Source of the DNA: Anaerolineaceae bacterium
Lineage (GTDB): Bacteria > Chloroflexota > Anaerolineae > Aggregatilineales > Phototrophicaceae
Direction: 5' to 3'
Length of the DNA stretch: 64,000 nt
Assembly (NCBI GenBank): GCA_020634115.1
Contig: JACKCH010000023.1
Coordinates: forward strand, 8,817-72,816
Shown here: in pieces, positions 56,198 through 64,000 of the stretch
Layout of the letters: the number at the start of each line of letters is the position of its first letter
How positions within the stretch are numbered: the first letter of the stretch is position 1
Notes under the pieces: model-generated
Told to the model about the DNA's origin: nothing
Seen by the model: the letters and a program-made list of their open reading frames with translations, nothing else
Databases searched by the model: none
Program-made: the position numbers and the translations under genes

Positions 56198-56908
56198 CTA
56201 TCCCGTAATAATGAAGGATACCGGGGTGGCGGCGGGAACGCCGTTCACTTCGAGTTGGACATGCCAGTTTCCCGGCGTGAAAGGAGCATCTGTCTGGTCA
56301 ATGTAAAACCAGATGCACTCCTGATTGATGGGGAAATCCGGTACAAATGTGTGGTGTGCCACTTCCTGATCTTCCATAAACCACCGTGCCCCCAGCTCTG
56401 TCCCCGGCACAACATTCGAGGCGGTAGCAACCACGTAAATCTGCTCCATTGAAGATGTAAAACTCGTGACTTGCCCGGTGGCGCAGTCATTCGAGCCGAC
56501 TCCCGCCGAAGTAACGATATTATAGAGTGCGGGCGGGGCCTCAGTCGGAATCGCAGAAGGTTCAGGCGTGCTAACGGTAGTCGCTTCCGGGGAAGTCTCG
56601 GCCTGGGACGTGGCCGAAGTGCTGGGCAACGGTGTGCTGAAAGGAATCGTACCCACCACACCGCCCCGCGCGACATAGGTCTGTGCCAGGCGTGTCCCCT
56701 GCACCGATACCCGGTCGGTTTCTGTCTCTACGTATTCAACCGTCATCGCCAGCCGGTCGGTGCCAATCGTAGCGGTTTCATGCACGAAGGCCATCTGCGT
56801 CGCCAGGGTGTCCCGCTGGGAAACGAGCGTCATTTCGGCGCTGCTCTGCCCGGAGCAGGCACTTACCCCCACCAGCACCAGCAGCAGCCCGATCCACGTT
56901 CTCCGCAT
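56198..56908 (-). CDS. hypothetical lipoprotein
   Basis: The ATG at 56908 begins MRRTWIGLLLVLVGVSAC, a lipoprotein signal (lipobox VSAC); the longer TTG-started frame is rejected. The 236-residue product has a coiled-coil-like segment (LVSQRDTLATQMAFVHETATI), a Ser/Thr/Pro linker (about 100-140), and a beta-sandwich-like C-terminal domain (ELGARWFMEDQEVAHHTFV, GNWHVQLEVNGVPAATPV) similar in style to Ig-like carbohydrate or ligand domains. Function is unknown. Confidence 0.75.
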   Translation of the reverse strand: MRRTWIGLLLVLVGVSACSGQSSAEMTLVSQRDTLATQMAFVHETATIGTDRLAMTVEYVETETDRVSVQGTRLAQTYVARGGVVGTIPFSTPLPSTSATSQAETSPEATTVSTPEPSAIPTEAPPALYNIVTSAGVGSNDCATGQVTSFTSSMEQIYVVATASNVVPGTELGARWFMEDQEVAHHTFVPDFPINQECIWFYIDQTDAPFTPGNWHVQLEVNGVPAATPVSFIITG

Positions 56909-57120
56909 CAGCGTGACTCCTTGTTTTGCCCATAGCGCCAGGCTGAGTCTATCAGGCTTTAAGGGATATGCCACACCAGGAAAGGAAGTTGGATAAATTC
57001 TAAAGTGAAGAGTCGAAAGAAATCCGCCCGGAATAGCCGGGATTCGCAAAGCACATCACTGCGGTATATACATATCAAATTAAAGGGAAATCGTCTGGTA
57101 TTGGTATTTGATGGGGCGTG

Positions 57121-57152
57121 TGGTAGGGGCATGATCGATCATGCCCCTACCA
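57121..57152. repeat. perfect 32-bp palindrome of the GTAGGGGC family
   Basis: TGGTAGGGGCATGATC is followed directly by its complement. It sits 12 bases past the stop of the TPR gene on the minus strand and may serve as its transcript end. It is the most perfect copy of the variable-centre palindrome family. Confidence 0.75.
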
Positions 57153-57163
57153 TGATTGGACTT

Positions 57164-60100
57164 CTATTTCATCGTGATTGAGCCAACAATCGCCATGAGC
57201 GTTGCTTCATAATCGCCCATCTCGCCCGGCGCAGCTGTTGCCCGGATCAAGGCGATGCCCTTCCCAGTATCCACCAGTATCCGGACGACATCCCGGTCAT
57301 CCAGCGAAACCGAGCCATAGCGGATTTCCAGCCCATTGACGGTCATCGCTGTCATTTCGCCCACATCACTGAGCAAATCCGTTGGCGAAAACACGGTGAC
57401 AGCCTCATCCAGCGTTTCGACCACCGAGCCAATGACGGACGTGGTGTAGACAATCACATGGAACTGTCCGCTAGGTGGCGGCAAGCTATCGCCCAACCCT
57501 TCCACCATCGTCTGGAATGCCGTCGGGCTATTCGCCAGGCCAAGAATATCCGCCGACGCCTCAACCCCGAACCAGCCATCCGGGTAATTCAACGTCATGC
57601 CGCTCTCCGCCCCGACCAGTGTTTGCGTCAGTGCCAGCGCCGGGGCGCCGCTCGTACTACTGGACGGATTGCTGCTCTCCCCGCCGACCAGACCTGGCAG
57701 TTCTGCCAGCCGCACCACGACTTCTTGAGGCAGGTTGCCACCGGCTGCTTTGACTATCGCTTCTACGTGCTGGAAATCAGCCAGCGATTCTTCGTAACGG
57801 CCTAACAGATAGTAGGATTCGCCACGCACCATGAGGGCATCGCCGGAATCCGGGTTGAATTCGAGCGCGGTTTCGGCGGCGGTCAGGGCATCCGCAGGAT
57901 TCCCCTGAAGGTTATAAATATAGCCCAGGTTGGCATAAGTAACCGGATTTTCAGGATACAGTTCCAACGCCCGATCCACATCGGCCAGGGCATCGTCATA
58001 GTTGCCGAGTTTGGCGTTCACGTAGGCCCGCGAAGTATACGCGCCGGGGCTGAACGGGTTGAACACCAGCGAGCAATTGAACGCATCCAGCGCGGCCTGG
58101 TAATCCGCATCGCCCAGCGCCTGCGATGCCTGCCGGTTATAGTCTCGTGCGGAATTGATGACATCCCCAATCACCGCCCTGCCATCGCAGATAATCGCGC
58201 CGGTAATGGATTGTCCGGTGATGCCTTCAATTCGTTCTACTTCGGCGAGCATAGCCGGGGTCAGGCCGGTACGCCCCCGTGTCGCGCTGGTCAGCAGGTC
58301 GAGGGCCTGTGCCGCGTCGTCATACTGTTCCATACCGTCCAGCGCCAATCCCAGACCGTAATATATGGCAGGGGCAACGCCGCCGCTGGAATTATTGAGC
58401 GCCTGAATGTAATCATAGAAGGCATCCTGGTATCGCCCTAACCGCAGGTAGAGTTCGCCGCGATTCGCACGGGGGAACGCATTGGTGGAATCCAGTTCAA
58501 TCGCCCGAGCATAGTCCCGTAAAGCGCCGTTCCAGTTATCCAACTGGTAAAGCACAAACCCCCGGTCACTATAAGCCATGCTGTTTTCTGGCTCATTCTG
58601 TACGGCACACTCAAAAATCGGCAGGGCAGCCGGCGCGCCGTTGCTCTGGAGAACCTGCGCGCCGGTTTGGGACAATGCATTCTGGGTATAGGACGGATCG
58701 CAGTTGCTCAGGTCGAGATTGATTTGCGCTTCAAGGTTGGTGATGAGCTGAAGCACATCCGGGTGAGCATCGCTCCCGCGAAGTTCCACATACCGCTGGT
58801 ACGAGGCCAGCGCATCTTCAAGCTGCCCCGCCTGGTAATAGGCTGTACCCAGGCCATCAGCGGCAGCAGATCGGGTCGGGTCAATTTCTAGCGCCTTCAG
58901 AAAGTCCGGGATTGCTAGTTCCGGTTGGCGCAGGGTGTTATAGGCATAGCCCCGGTTGTTGTAAATCGTCGCATTGTTCGGGTCGAACTCCAGGGCGCGG
59001 CTGTAATCCTCAACCGCTGCCTCGATGTTACCAGACCGCAGGTTTGCCAGCCCGCGATTGACCAGAAAAACCGGGTCATCCGGCGCGATTTCCAGCATAC
59101 AGGTATAGGTGGCCGCCATGCCAGCATAGTCACCGGCCTCAAACTGCGTGTCCGCCTGCGCCCGGTAGTCTTCCAGGGAGATGGATGTATCGCATGTTTG
59201 GCTGACAACCACCGGCGGGTTCGTTGTGCCAACCTGGGCCTGGAGTTCTTCGATACGTGCCAGAATCGTCTCGCTGGGTGAGTTCGACAGTTCGGCATAA
59301 TGCAGGTAGTCGGCCAGTGCCTCGGCGCCGCGTCCTAAGGCGTAGTAAGCGTTGCCACGTCCGGCCAGCGCATCCACGTAATCCGGGGTAAGGCGCAGCG
59401 CCTCATTAAAATCGGCTAGCGCCAGGTCAGGCTTTTTGGTATCAAGATAGAGCCACCCCCGGTTGTTGTAGGGGCGGTCATAATTCGGGTCCATATCAAT
59501 AGACTTGGCAAAATCGACCAGCGCCGCGTCATAGTTATTCATGAAATAGTGTGTCATTCCCCGATCATTGTAGGTGATCGGTGACAGTTCAGGATTCAGC
59601 GTGAGCGCCTGGTTGTAATCGGCCAACGCCTGCTCGTACTGCTGACGGTTGATGTAAACGAACCCCCGGTTGTTATAGGCCGCCGCCAAAGTTGGATCCA
59701 GCGTCAGCGCCTGGTTGAAGTCCTTCAGGGCTTGTTCGTAGCGCTGCGAATCCATATAGGCCAGCCCACGCCGGTTATAGTTCATGGCGTTAGTCGGCTC
59801 AAGACGGATTGCCTCGGTATAGTCGGCTACGGCGTTGTCATATTCGTGCAGTTGGTAGGCCAGGAATCCCCGATTCTGGTAAGCGGTGAGGTAGTCAGCA
59901 TTGAGCGAAATGGCGATGTTATAGGCGGCACGCGCTCCGGCAGCGTCTCCCATCTGGGCACTGACATAACCGATGTTGTTATAGTTGACCGAGTCCTGGG
60001 GGTCGAGTTTGGCGACACACTGAAGGTCATTCAACGTAGCCTGCATATCCCCCTGGTTGAAGGCCGCGTTCGCGCGGTCACGAAAATCGTCGGCAGTGAG

Positions 60101-60211
60101 CGCCGAGTCACAAACCGGCTCCTGTTGGGCGAGCAATGGCGAAACCACCCCCGCCAGCAAAACCAACATGCCCAGCATCAGCAGGATGCGTGAGCGCCTC
60201 TGAATCGCCAT
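57164..60211 (-). CDS. secreted four-module TPR protein
   Basis: A 1015-residue protein with a signal peptide (1-29, ending LLAQ) and GGAGG before the ATG. It consists of about 17 TPR units of the type YNNRGFVYINRQQYEQALADYNQAL, grouped in four modules that each begin with a cysteine pair: Cys34/65, 340/371, 504/535 (31 residues apart) and 675/713 (38 apart). Each module ends in a short helix-rich spacer (ILARIEELQAQV, VLQLITNLEAQI, MLAEVERIEGIT, VVRLAELPGLV). A C-terminal domain (about 850-1015, MTLNYPDGWFGVEA) resembles PsbP/DcrB folds. It is probably an extracytoplasmic scaffold with one disulfide per module. Confidence 0.88.
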   Translation of the reverse strand: MAIQRRSRILLMLGMLVLLAGVVSPLLAQQEPVCDSALTADDFRDRANAAFNQGDMQATLNDLQCVAKLDPQDSVNYNNIGYVSAQMGDAAGARAAYNIAISLNADYLTAYQNRGFLAYQLHEYDNAVADYTEAIRLEPTNAMNYNRRGLAYMDSQRYEQALKDFNQALTLDPTLAAAYNNRGFVYINRQQYEQALADYNQALTLNPELSPITYNDRGMTHYFMNNYDAALVDFAKSIDMDPNYDRPYNNRGWLYLDTKKPDLALADFNEALRLTPDYVDALAGRGNAYYALGRGAEALADYLHYAELSNSPSETILARIEELQAQVGTTNPPVVVSQTCDTSISLEDYRAQADTQFEAGDYAGMAATYTCMLEIAPDDPVFLVNRGLANLRSGNIEAAVEDYSRALEFDPNNATIYNNRGYAYNTLRQPELAIPDFLKALEIDPTRSAAADGLGTAYYQAGQLEDALASYQRYVELRGSDAHPDVLQLITNLEAQINLDLSNCDPSYTQNALSQTGAQVLQSNGAPAALPIFECAVQNEPENSMAYSDRGFVLYQLDNWNGALRDYARAIELDSTNAFPRANRGELYLRLGRYQDAFYDYIQALNNSSGGVAPAIYYGLGLALDGMEQYDDAAQALDLLTSATRGRTGLTPAMLAEVERIEGITGQSITGAIICDGRAVIGDVINSARDYNRQASQALGDADYQAALDAFNCSLVFNPFSPGAYTSRAYVNAKLGNYDDALADVDRALELYPENPVTYANLGYIYNLQGNPADALTAAETALEFNPDSGDALMVRGESYYLLGRYEESLADFQHVEAIVKAAGGNLPQEVVVRLAELPGLVGGESSNPSSSTSGAPALALTQTLVGAESGMTLNYPDGWFGVEASADILGLANSPTAFQTMVEGLGDSLPPPSGQFHVIVYTTSVIGSVVETLDEAVTVFSPTDLLSDVGEMTAMTVNGLEIRYGSVSLDDRDVVRILVDTGKGIALIRATAAPGEMGDYEATLMAIVGSITMK

Positions 60212-60527
60212 CTGGTATATCCTCCATAATTAACGTACATCCATATCAAGGGTGTTATGAGGTGCTGTGATGTAATAATCAGTATAGGAAAAGGTGTAAC
60301 TTTCTGCCAACCAATTCCGCCTCATATTACGGGGTATGGTGGCGAAATGGGGAATTTGTTATCGGTTTTTTATAGATGCTTACCGGTTTTTTTGAATAAC
60401 ACCCGCCGGATACCGGCATACCCCATCTGAACACAGTTTCGTCGCAATTGCCTGAGTAATGCTCTGGCATCCCGCCCGCCAACCTGTTAGAGTCGTGTCG
60501 TCATCCATACCATCAGGACGAATCATC
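60212..60527. other. 316-bp divergent intergenic region
   Basis: It separates the TPR gene from guaA. It contains the minus-strand promoter at 60281-60310 and a small inverted repeat GCCGGATACCGGC near 60408. No gene or riboswitch-like fold is recognised. Confidence 0.45.
60281..60310 (-). promoter_or_regulatory. sigma70-like promoter of the TPR gene
   Basis: On the minus strand TTGGCA (60310-60305) is followed after 18 bases by TATACT (60286-60281), about 70 bases before the TPR start codon at 60211. Confidence 0.5.
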
Positions 60528-62078
60528 GTGAACGATTTACGACAGGGCGGTATCGCCGTTCTGGACTTTGGCTCCCAGTACACTCAGCTTATCGCCCGTC
60601 GCGTCCGCGAACAGGGCGTCTACGCGGAAGTCTTCCCATTTTACGCGCCACCGGAGACGGTCAACCAACACCAACCGGCGGGGTACATCCTTTCCGGCGG
60701 GCCGAACAGCGTCTACGAACCCGGCGCACCGCAGCTTTCCCCGCACATTCTCGCCAGCGGCAGGCCGGTACTCGGCATCTGCTACGGGATGCAGGCGCTC
60801 ACCCAGGCGCTTGGTGGGCGGGTGGCGGCGTCCCAGGCCAGGGAATACGGCTCGGCGCAGCTCGTCCACCAAGGCGATAACCCGCTGCTGGCGGGTCTGC
60901 CTGGGGAGATGCCAGTGTGGATGTCCCACGGAGATCGGATTGAACAGCCACCGCCGGGGTTTGCCCCGCTGGCGGAGTCCGGCAATTCGCCCTTTGCCGT
61001 GATGGGCGCTATTGAGCGTGGGCTGTATGGCGTGCAGTTTCACCCGGAAGTCGCCCACACCCCCCAGGGAACGGCGCTGCTGCGCAACTTCCTACTGAAT
61101 GTGTGCGGCTGTGCGGCGAACTGGTCGCCAACGGCATTTATTGAGGATGCCGTGGCGGCTATCCGGCGGCAGGTTGGGAATGAGCGTATCTTGCTCGGCC
61201 TGAGTGGCGGCGTGGATTCAGCAGTGGCGGCGGCACTGATCCAGCGGGCGGTAGGCGACCAACTGGTGGCGATTTTCGTGAATACCGGGATGCTGCGGAA
61301 AGACGAGCCGGAGGATGTGGTGCGCGTTTTCCAGCAGGAACAGGGTATTCAACTGATTGCCGTAGACGCGACAGAGGCGTTCCTGAGCGAACTCGAAGGT
61401 GTGACCGAGCCGGAGATGAAGCGTAAACTGATTGGCAGACTGTTTATTGAGACATTCGCGGACGCCGCTCGCCGCTTTGAGGGGGCGCGTTTCCTGGCAC
61501 AAGGGACGATTTACCCGGACGTGATCGAAAGCGCGGCCAGCAGTGGGCAGTCGAAGAACATCAAGAGTCATCATAACGTGGGCGGTCTGCCGGATGACCT
61601 GAAATTTGAACTGGTCGAACCGCTGCGTGACCTCTTTAAGGATGAAGTGCGCCAGATTGGGACGGCGCTGGGTCTGCCGGAGGCGTTGGTGTGGCGACAG
61701 CCGTTCCCAGGGCCGGGGCTGGCGGTGCGCTGCCTGGGCGACTTGACGTGGGAACGCCTGGAAACGCTGCGCGAGGCCGACGCGATTTTCACGGAGGAGT
61801 TAGCCGCCGAGGGGTTGCTGCGGCGCGGGACAGCGCAGGCCTTCGCGGTGCTGCTGCCAGTGAAAAGTGTCGGCGTGATGGGCGACAACCGCACCTATGA
61901 GGAAGTGGTCGCCTTGCGGGCTGTGACCACCGACGATTTCATGACGGCGGACTGGGCGCGGCTGCCGGTTGACCTGCTGGCGCGGGTGAGCAGCCGGATT
62001 GTCAACGAGGTGCGCGGCGTGAACCGCGTCGTTTACGACATCACCAGCAAACCGCCCGGCACAATTGAATGGGAATGA
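60528..62078 (+). CDS. guaA: GMP synthase (glutamine-hydrolysing)
   Basis: A 516-residue enzyme that makes GMP from XMP. The GTG at 60528 is chosen because homologues begin shortly before IAVLDFGSQYTQLIARRVRE; the extension to 60459 has no site. The N-terminal class I glutamine amidotransferase has Cys85 in VLGICYGMQ and FHPEVAHT for the His/Glu pair. The ATP-pyrophosphatase domain carries LLGLSGGVDSAVAAALI and the loop TLYPDV-like GTIYPDVIESA. The dimerisation domain ends IVYDITSKPPGTIEWE in the family manner (VVYDITSKPPGTIEWE). Confidence 0.97.
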   Translation: MNDLRQGGIAVLDFGSQYTQLIARRVREQGVYAEVFPFYAPPETVNQHQPAGYILSGGPNSVYEPGAPQLSPHILASGRPVLGICYGMQALTQALGGRVAASQAREYGSAQLVHQGDNPLLAGLPGEMPVWMSHGDRIEQPPPGFAPLAESGNSPFAVMGAIERGLYGVQFHPEVAHTPQGTALLRNFLLNVCGCAANWSPTAFIEDAVAAIRRQVGNERILLGLSGGVDSAVAAALIQRAVGDQLVAIFVNTGMLRKDEPEDVVRVFQQEQGIQLIAVDATEAFLSELEGVTEPEMKRKLIGRLFIETFADAARRFEGARFLAQGTIYPDVIESAASSGQSKNIKSHHNVGGLPDDLKFELVEPLRDLFKDEVRQIGTALGLPEALVWRQPFPGPGLAVRCLGDLTWERLETLREADAIFTEELAAEGLLRRGTAQAFAVLLPVKSVGVMGDNRTYEEVVALRAVTTDDFMTADWARLPVDLLARVSSRIVNEVRGVNRVVYDITSKPPGTIEWE

Positions 62079-62113
62079 AAACGACTGACTGACCACCAAA
62101 CAAGGAAACCACC

Positions 62114-63280
62114 ATGCCACTATCCATTGACCACGACTATATCACCCGTACCCTGGTTGACCTGGTGCGGATCAATTCGGTGAATCCGTCATTGGCGGCG
62201 GATGGGGCGGGCGAAGGTGAAATCGCCGCCTATATCGAAGGGGCGCTGCGGCGGATCGGGCTGGATGTGGAAACCCAGGAGCCGCTGTCCGGGCGCAAAA
62301 ACGTGATTGGTATGCTGCCCGGTGCGGGCGGTGGGCGTTCGCTGATGCTCAATGCCCACACTGACACGGTTGGCGTTGAAGGCATGGCTGCGCCGTTTTC
62401 CGGCGACATCCGCGATGGCCGGGTGTACGGGCGGGGGGCATTCGATATGAAGGCCAGCGCCGCCGCCTGTCTGGGGATGCTCAAGGCGTTGGTAGACGAA
62501 GGTATCCAGCCGGGCGGGGATGTTTATTTCACGGCGGTGATTGACGAGGAAGCGGGCAGCGCCGGAACCGAGGCGATTGTCGCCAATTACCACGCGGACG
62601 CGGCGATCATCACCGAACCCACCGGGCTGCGGGTTTGCGGCGGGCATCGCGGTTTCTGGAACATCGAAATCACGACGACTGGACGGGCGGCACATGGCAG
62701 CCACTACGAGACAGGCATTGACGCCAACACGATGATGGGGCGGTTGCTGGTCGAAATCGAAAAATTGGCGCAAGACCTCATCACCCAGGCCGGACACCCG
62801 CTGTTAGGGCCGTCATCGGTGCATGTGCCGCTGATTCAGGGCGGCACGTCGCGTTACGTCTACGCGGCACAGTGCCGGGCGGAACTGGAATGGCGCAGCA
62901 TCCCCGGTGAAGACCGCGACTCAATGGTAGCGGTGCTTCAGGCGTTTGTAGACCGGCTGCATACCGCCGACCCGCAGTTCCGGGCGACAATTACGCCGCT
63001 GTTCGGGCGGGATTCGTATGCCGTCGCCCCGGATGCGCCTATCGTGCAGGCGGTTTCGCAGGCCGCGCAGCGGATTCGCGGGGTAGACCCCGGTTTCTAC
63101 GGGGAAAAATGGTGGATGGACTCCGCCCTATTGGGCAGCGCCGGGATTGAAACGGTGATTATCGGCCCGGCGGGCGGCGGCGCTCATGCGGCGGTGGAGT
63201 GGGTCGAACTCGACTCGGTGATGATGTTCACGCGCATCCTGGCCGAGGCGACTCTCGATTTCTGCCGGGCGGGGGGATAA
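62114..63280 (+). CDS. M20-family peptidase/deacylase (ArgE/DapE type)
   Basis: A 388-residue zinc enzyme with LMLNAHTDTVGVEG (first His and Asp), GRGAFDMKASAAACLGML (bridging Asp), DEEAGSAGTEAIV (catalytic and ligand glutamates), a dimerisation domain beginning GFWNIEITTTGRAAHGSHYETGIDA, and the last His in GGGAHAAVEW. It removes acyl groups from amino acids or hydrolyses dipeptides; ArgE, DapE and carboxypeptidase activities cannot be told apart here. It lies 35 bases after guaA, with AAGGAAACC before the ATG, and is probably cotranscribed. Confidence 0.92.
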   Translation: MPLSIDHDYITRTLVDLVRINSVNPSLAADGAGEGEIAAYIEGALRRIGLDVETQEPLSGRKNVIGMLPGAGGGRSLMLNAHTDTVGVEGMAAPFSGDIRDGRVYGRGAFDMKASAAACLGMLKALVDEGIQPGGDVYFTAVIDEEAGSAGTEAIVANYHADAAIITEPTGLRVCGGHRGFWNIEITTTGRAAHGSHYETGIDANTMMGRLLVEIEKLAQDLITQAGHPLLGPSSVHVPLIQGGTSRYVYAAQCRAELEWRSIPGEDRDSMVAVLQAFVDRLHTADPQFRATITPLFGRDSYAVAPDAPIVQAVSQAAQRIRGVDPGFYGEKWWMDSALLGSAGIETVIIGPAGGGAHAAVEWVELDSVMMFTRILAEATLDFCRAGG

Positions 63281-63383
63281 TCGGTCAACTGCATAGAGAA
63301 AAATGCCCTCATCCGGTTGTGATTCGCCCGATTTAGCGGTACAAATAGGGGCATGACTCGCAGATGTCCCCGGATAGTGCCGC

Positions 63384-64000
63384 ATGAATGACCAGAACAA
63401 AGTCTTTATCAGCTACCGCCGCAGCGTCAGCCAGGATCGCGCTCTGCTCATTTTCCACAAACTGCGCGAACGAGACTATGATGTGTTCCTTGATGTAAAC
63501 ACGATTGACAGCGGCGCGTTTGATCGCATCATCATCAACCAGATCGCCGCCCGTCCGCATTTTCTGCTAATTCTCTCCCCTGGCTCGTTGGAACGCTGCG
63601 CCAATGAAGGCGATTGGCTGCGCCAGGAGATCGAAGAAGCCTTCCGCCTCAAACGCAATATCGTGCCGGTGTTTGACGAGCGATTCGACATTGAAATAGA
63701 GAAACAGTATCTCCCTGAACCGTTGCGTTCCGAACTACCGCGTCTCAACGCGCCGCCTTTTTCACACTACTATCTTGACGCCTTTATCGAAACAATCAGC
63801 ACCCGCTTTCTCAAACCGCCGGTCTACCAAATCCCTATAACGGCAACGCCCCAGGCGGAACAGGCCGAAGTCCAGCGCCGGATTGACCGGATTACACAGG
63901 TTTCAGATTTTCCTCTCCCAGCGCAGCGCTTGGGAGATGGGGTGAGAGCTGATGCCGACGCTGTCCGCGCCATCATCGGCGAACCGTTCGAGTGGTGTGA
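63384..64000 (+). CDS. TIR-domain protein, truncated by the window edge
   Basis: The frame from the ATG at 63384 stays open to the last base (205 complete codons). It begins NKVFISYRRSVSQDRALLIFHKLRE, the TIR strand-A motif, with VFLDVNTID (BB-loop region), FLLILSPGSLERC and GDWLRQEIEEAFRLKRNIVPV, whose glutamate is the expected NADase residue. After about residue 150 a linker leads to an unknown C-terminal part beyond the window. Codons near 63910-63945 read through a shortened GGGGTGAG repeat, inserted in frame. It is a likely signalling or defence effector. Confidence 0.85.
   Translation, partial: MNDQNKVFISYRRSVSQDRALLIFHKLRERDYDVFLDVNTIDSGAFDRIIINQIAARPHFLLILSPGSLERCANEGDWLRQEIEEAFRLKRNIVPVFDERFDIEIEKQYLPEPLRSELPRLNAPPFSHYYLDAFIETISTRFLKPPVYQIPITATPQAEQAEVQRRIDRITQVSDFPLPAQRLGDGVRADADAVRAIIGEPFEWC

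Overview
The window looks like a chromosomal piece of a Chloroflexota genome, most likely class Anaerolineae or a relative. This is inferred from gene content and style; no database search was possible. The pointers are secreted or membrane proteins with long Thr-Pro-Thr-Asn linkers, PD40/TolB-type propellers, many bacterial SH3 domains, DUF4062, TIR and NACHT proteins, a fused SdhC/D anchor, and several families of short palindromic intergenic repeats. No rRNA, intact tRNA, CRISPR array, transposase or phage module was seen.

Layout. 1-5430: two GT39-like membrane glycosyltransferases, a small unknown protein and a GT4 glycosyltransferase. 5509-9157 (minus): a heterodimeric ABC exporter. 9573-12536: a membrane protein, a PIG-L deacetylase and a GT4 glycosyltransferase, all broken by indels. 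12627-18360: a propeller protein, a small membrane protein, a pentapeptide protein, a thermonuclease-like lipoprotein and an SH3/glycoside-hydrolase-like protein. 18730-27938 (plus): a polysaccharide locus (O-antigen ligase, BNR-repeat protein, SMR/EamA-type protein, FAD oxidoreductase, two GT4 enzymes, WcaJ-type initiating transferase) behind a good sigma70-like promoter. 28059-33640: a TPT-linker propeller lipoprotein, a frameshifted membrane M28 peptidase and a transmembrane DUF4062 protein with extracytoplasmic SH3 domains. 33742-34438: a VapBC pair. 34550-39745 (minus): a succinate dehydrogenase operon with a secreted SH3 protein between the anchor and the flavoprotein.

40086-43035: an ABC-2 system whose permease ends in a SpoIIM-like domain. 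43215-43973: an MBL-fold hydrolase. 44348-52754: a stretch dense in small indels in which a WD40 protein, a pentapeptide protein, two divergent citrate synthases and a TIR-NACHT-HEAT protein can still be read by changing frame. 53314-54868 (minus): a tight operon of a dual-specificity-type phosphatase and two GNAT acetyltransferases. 55038-60211: a membrane protein, a lipoprotein and a four-module TPR protein. 60528-63280: guaA and an M20 peptidase. 63384 to the edge: the start of a TIR protein.

Themes. Envelope polysaccharide synthesis dominates the first half. Three genes (31037, 50302, 63384) carry TIR or TIR-like N-termini and are the best candidates for signalling or defence. The sdh operon and the two citrate synthases are TCA-cycle functions. 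Indels cluster in two patches (9.9-12.1 kb and 44.5-52.6 kb), with a single one near 30.51 kb, while the rest reads cleanly. That pattern suggests local sequence error more than decay, but the sequence alone cannot prove it.
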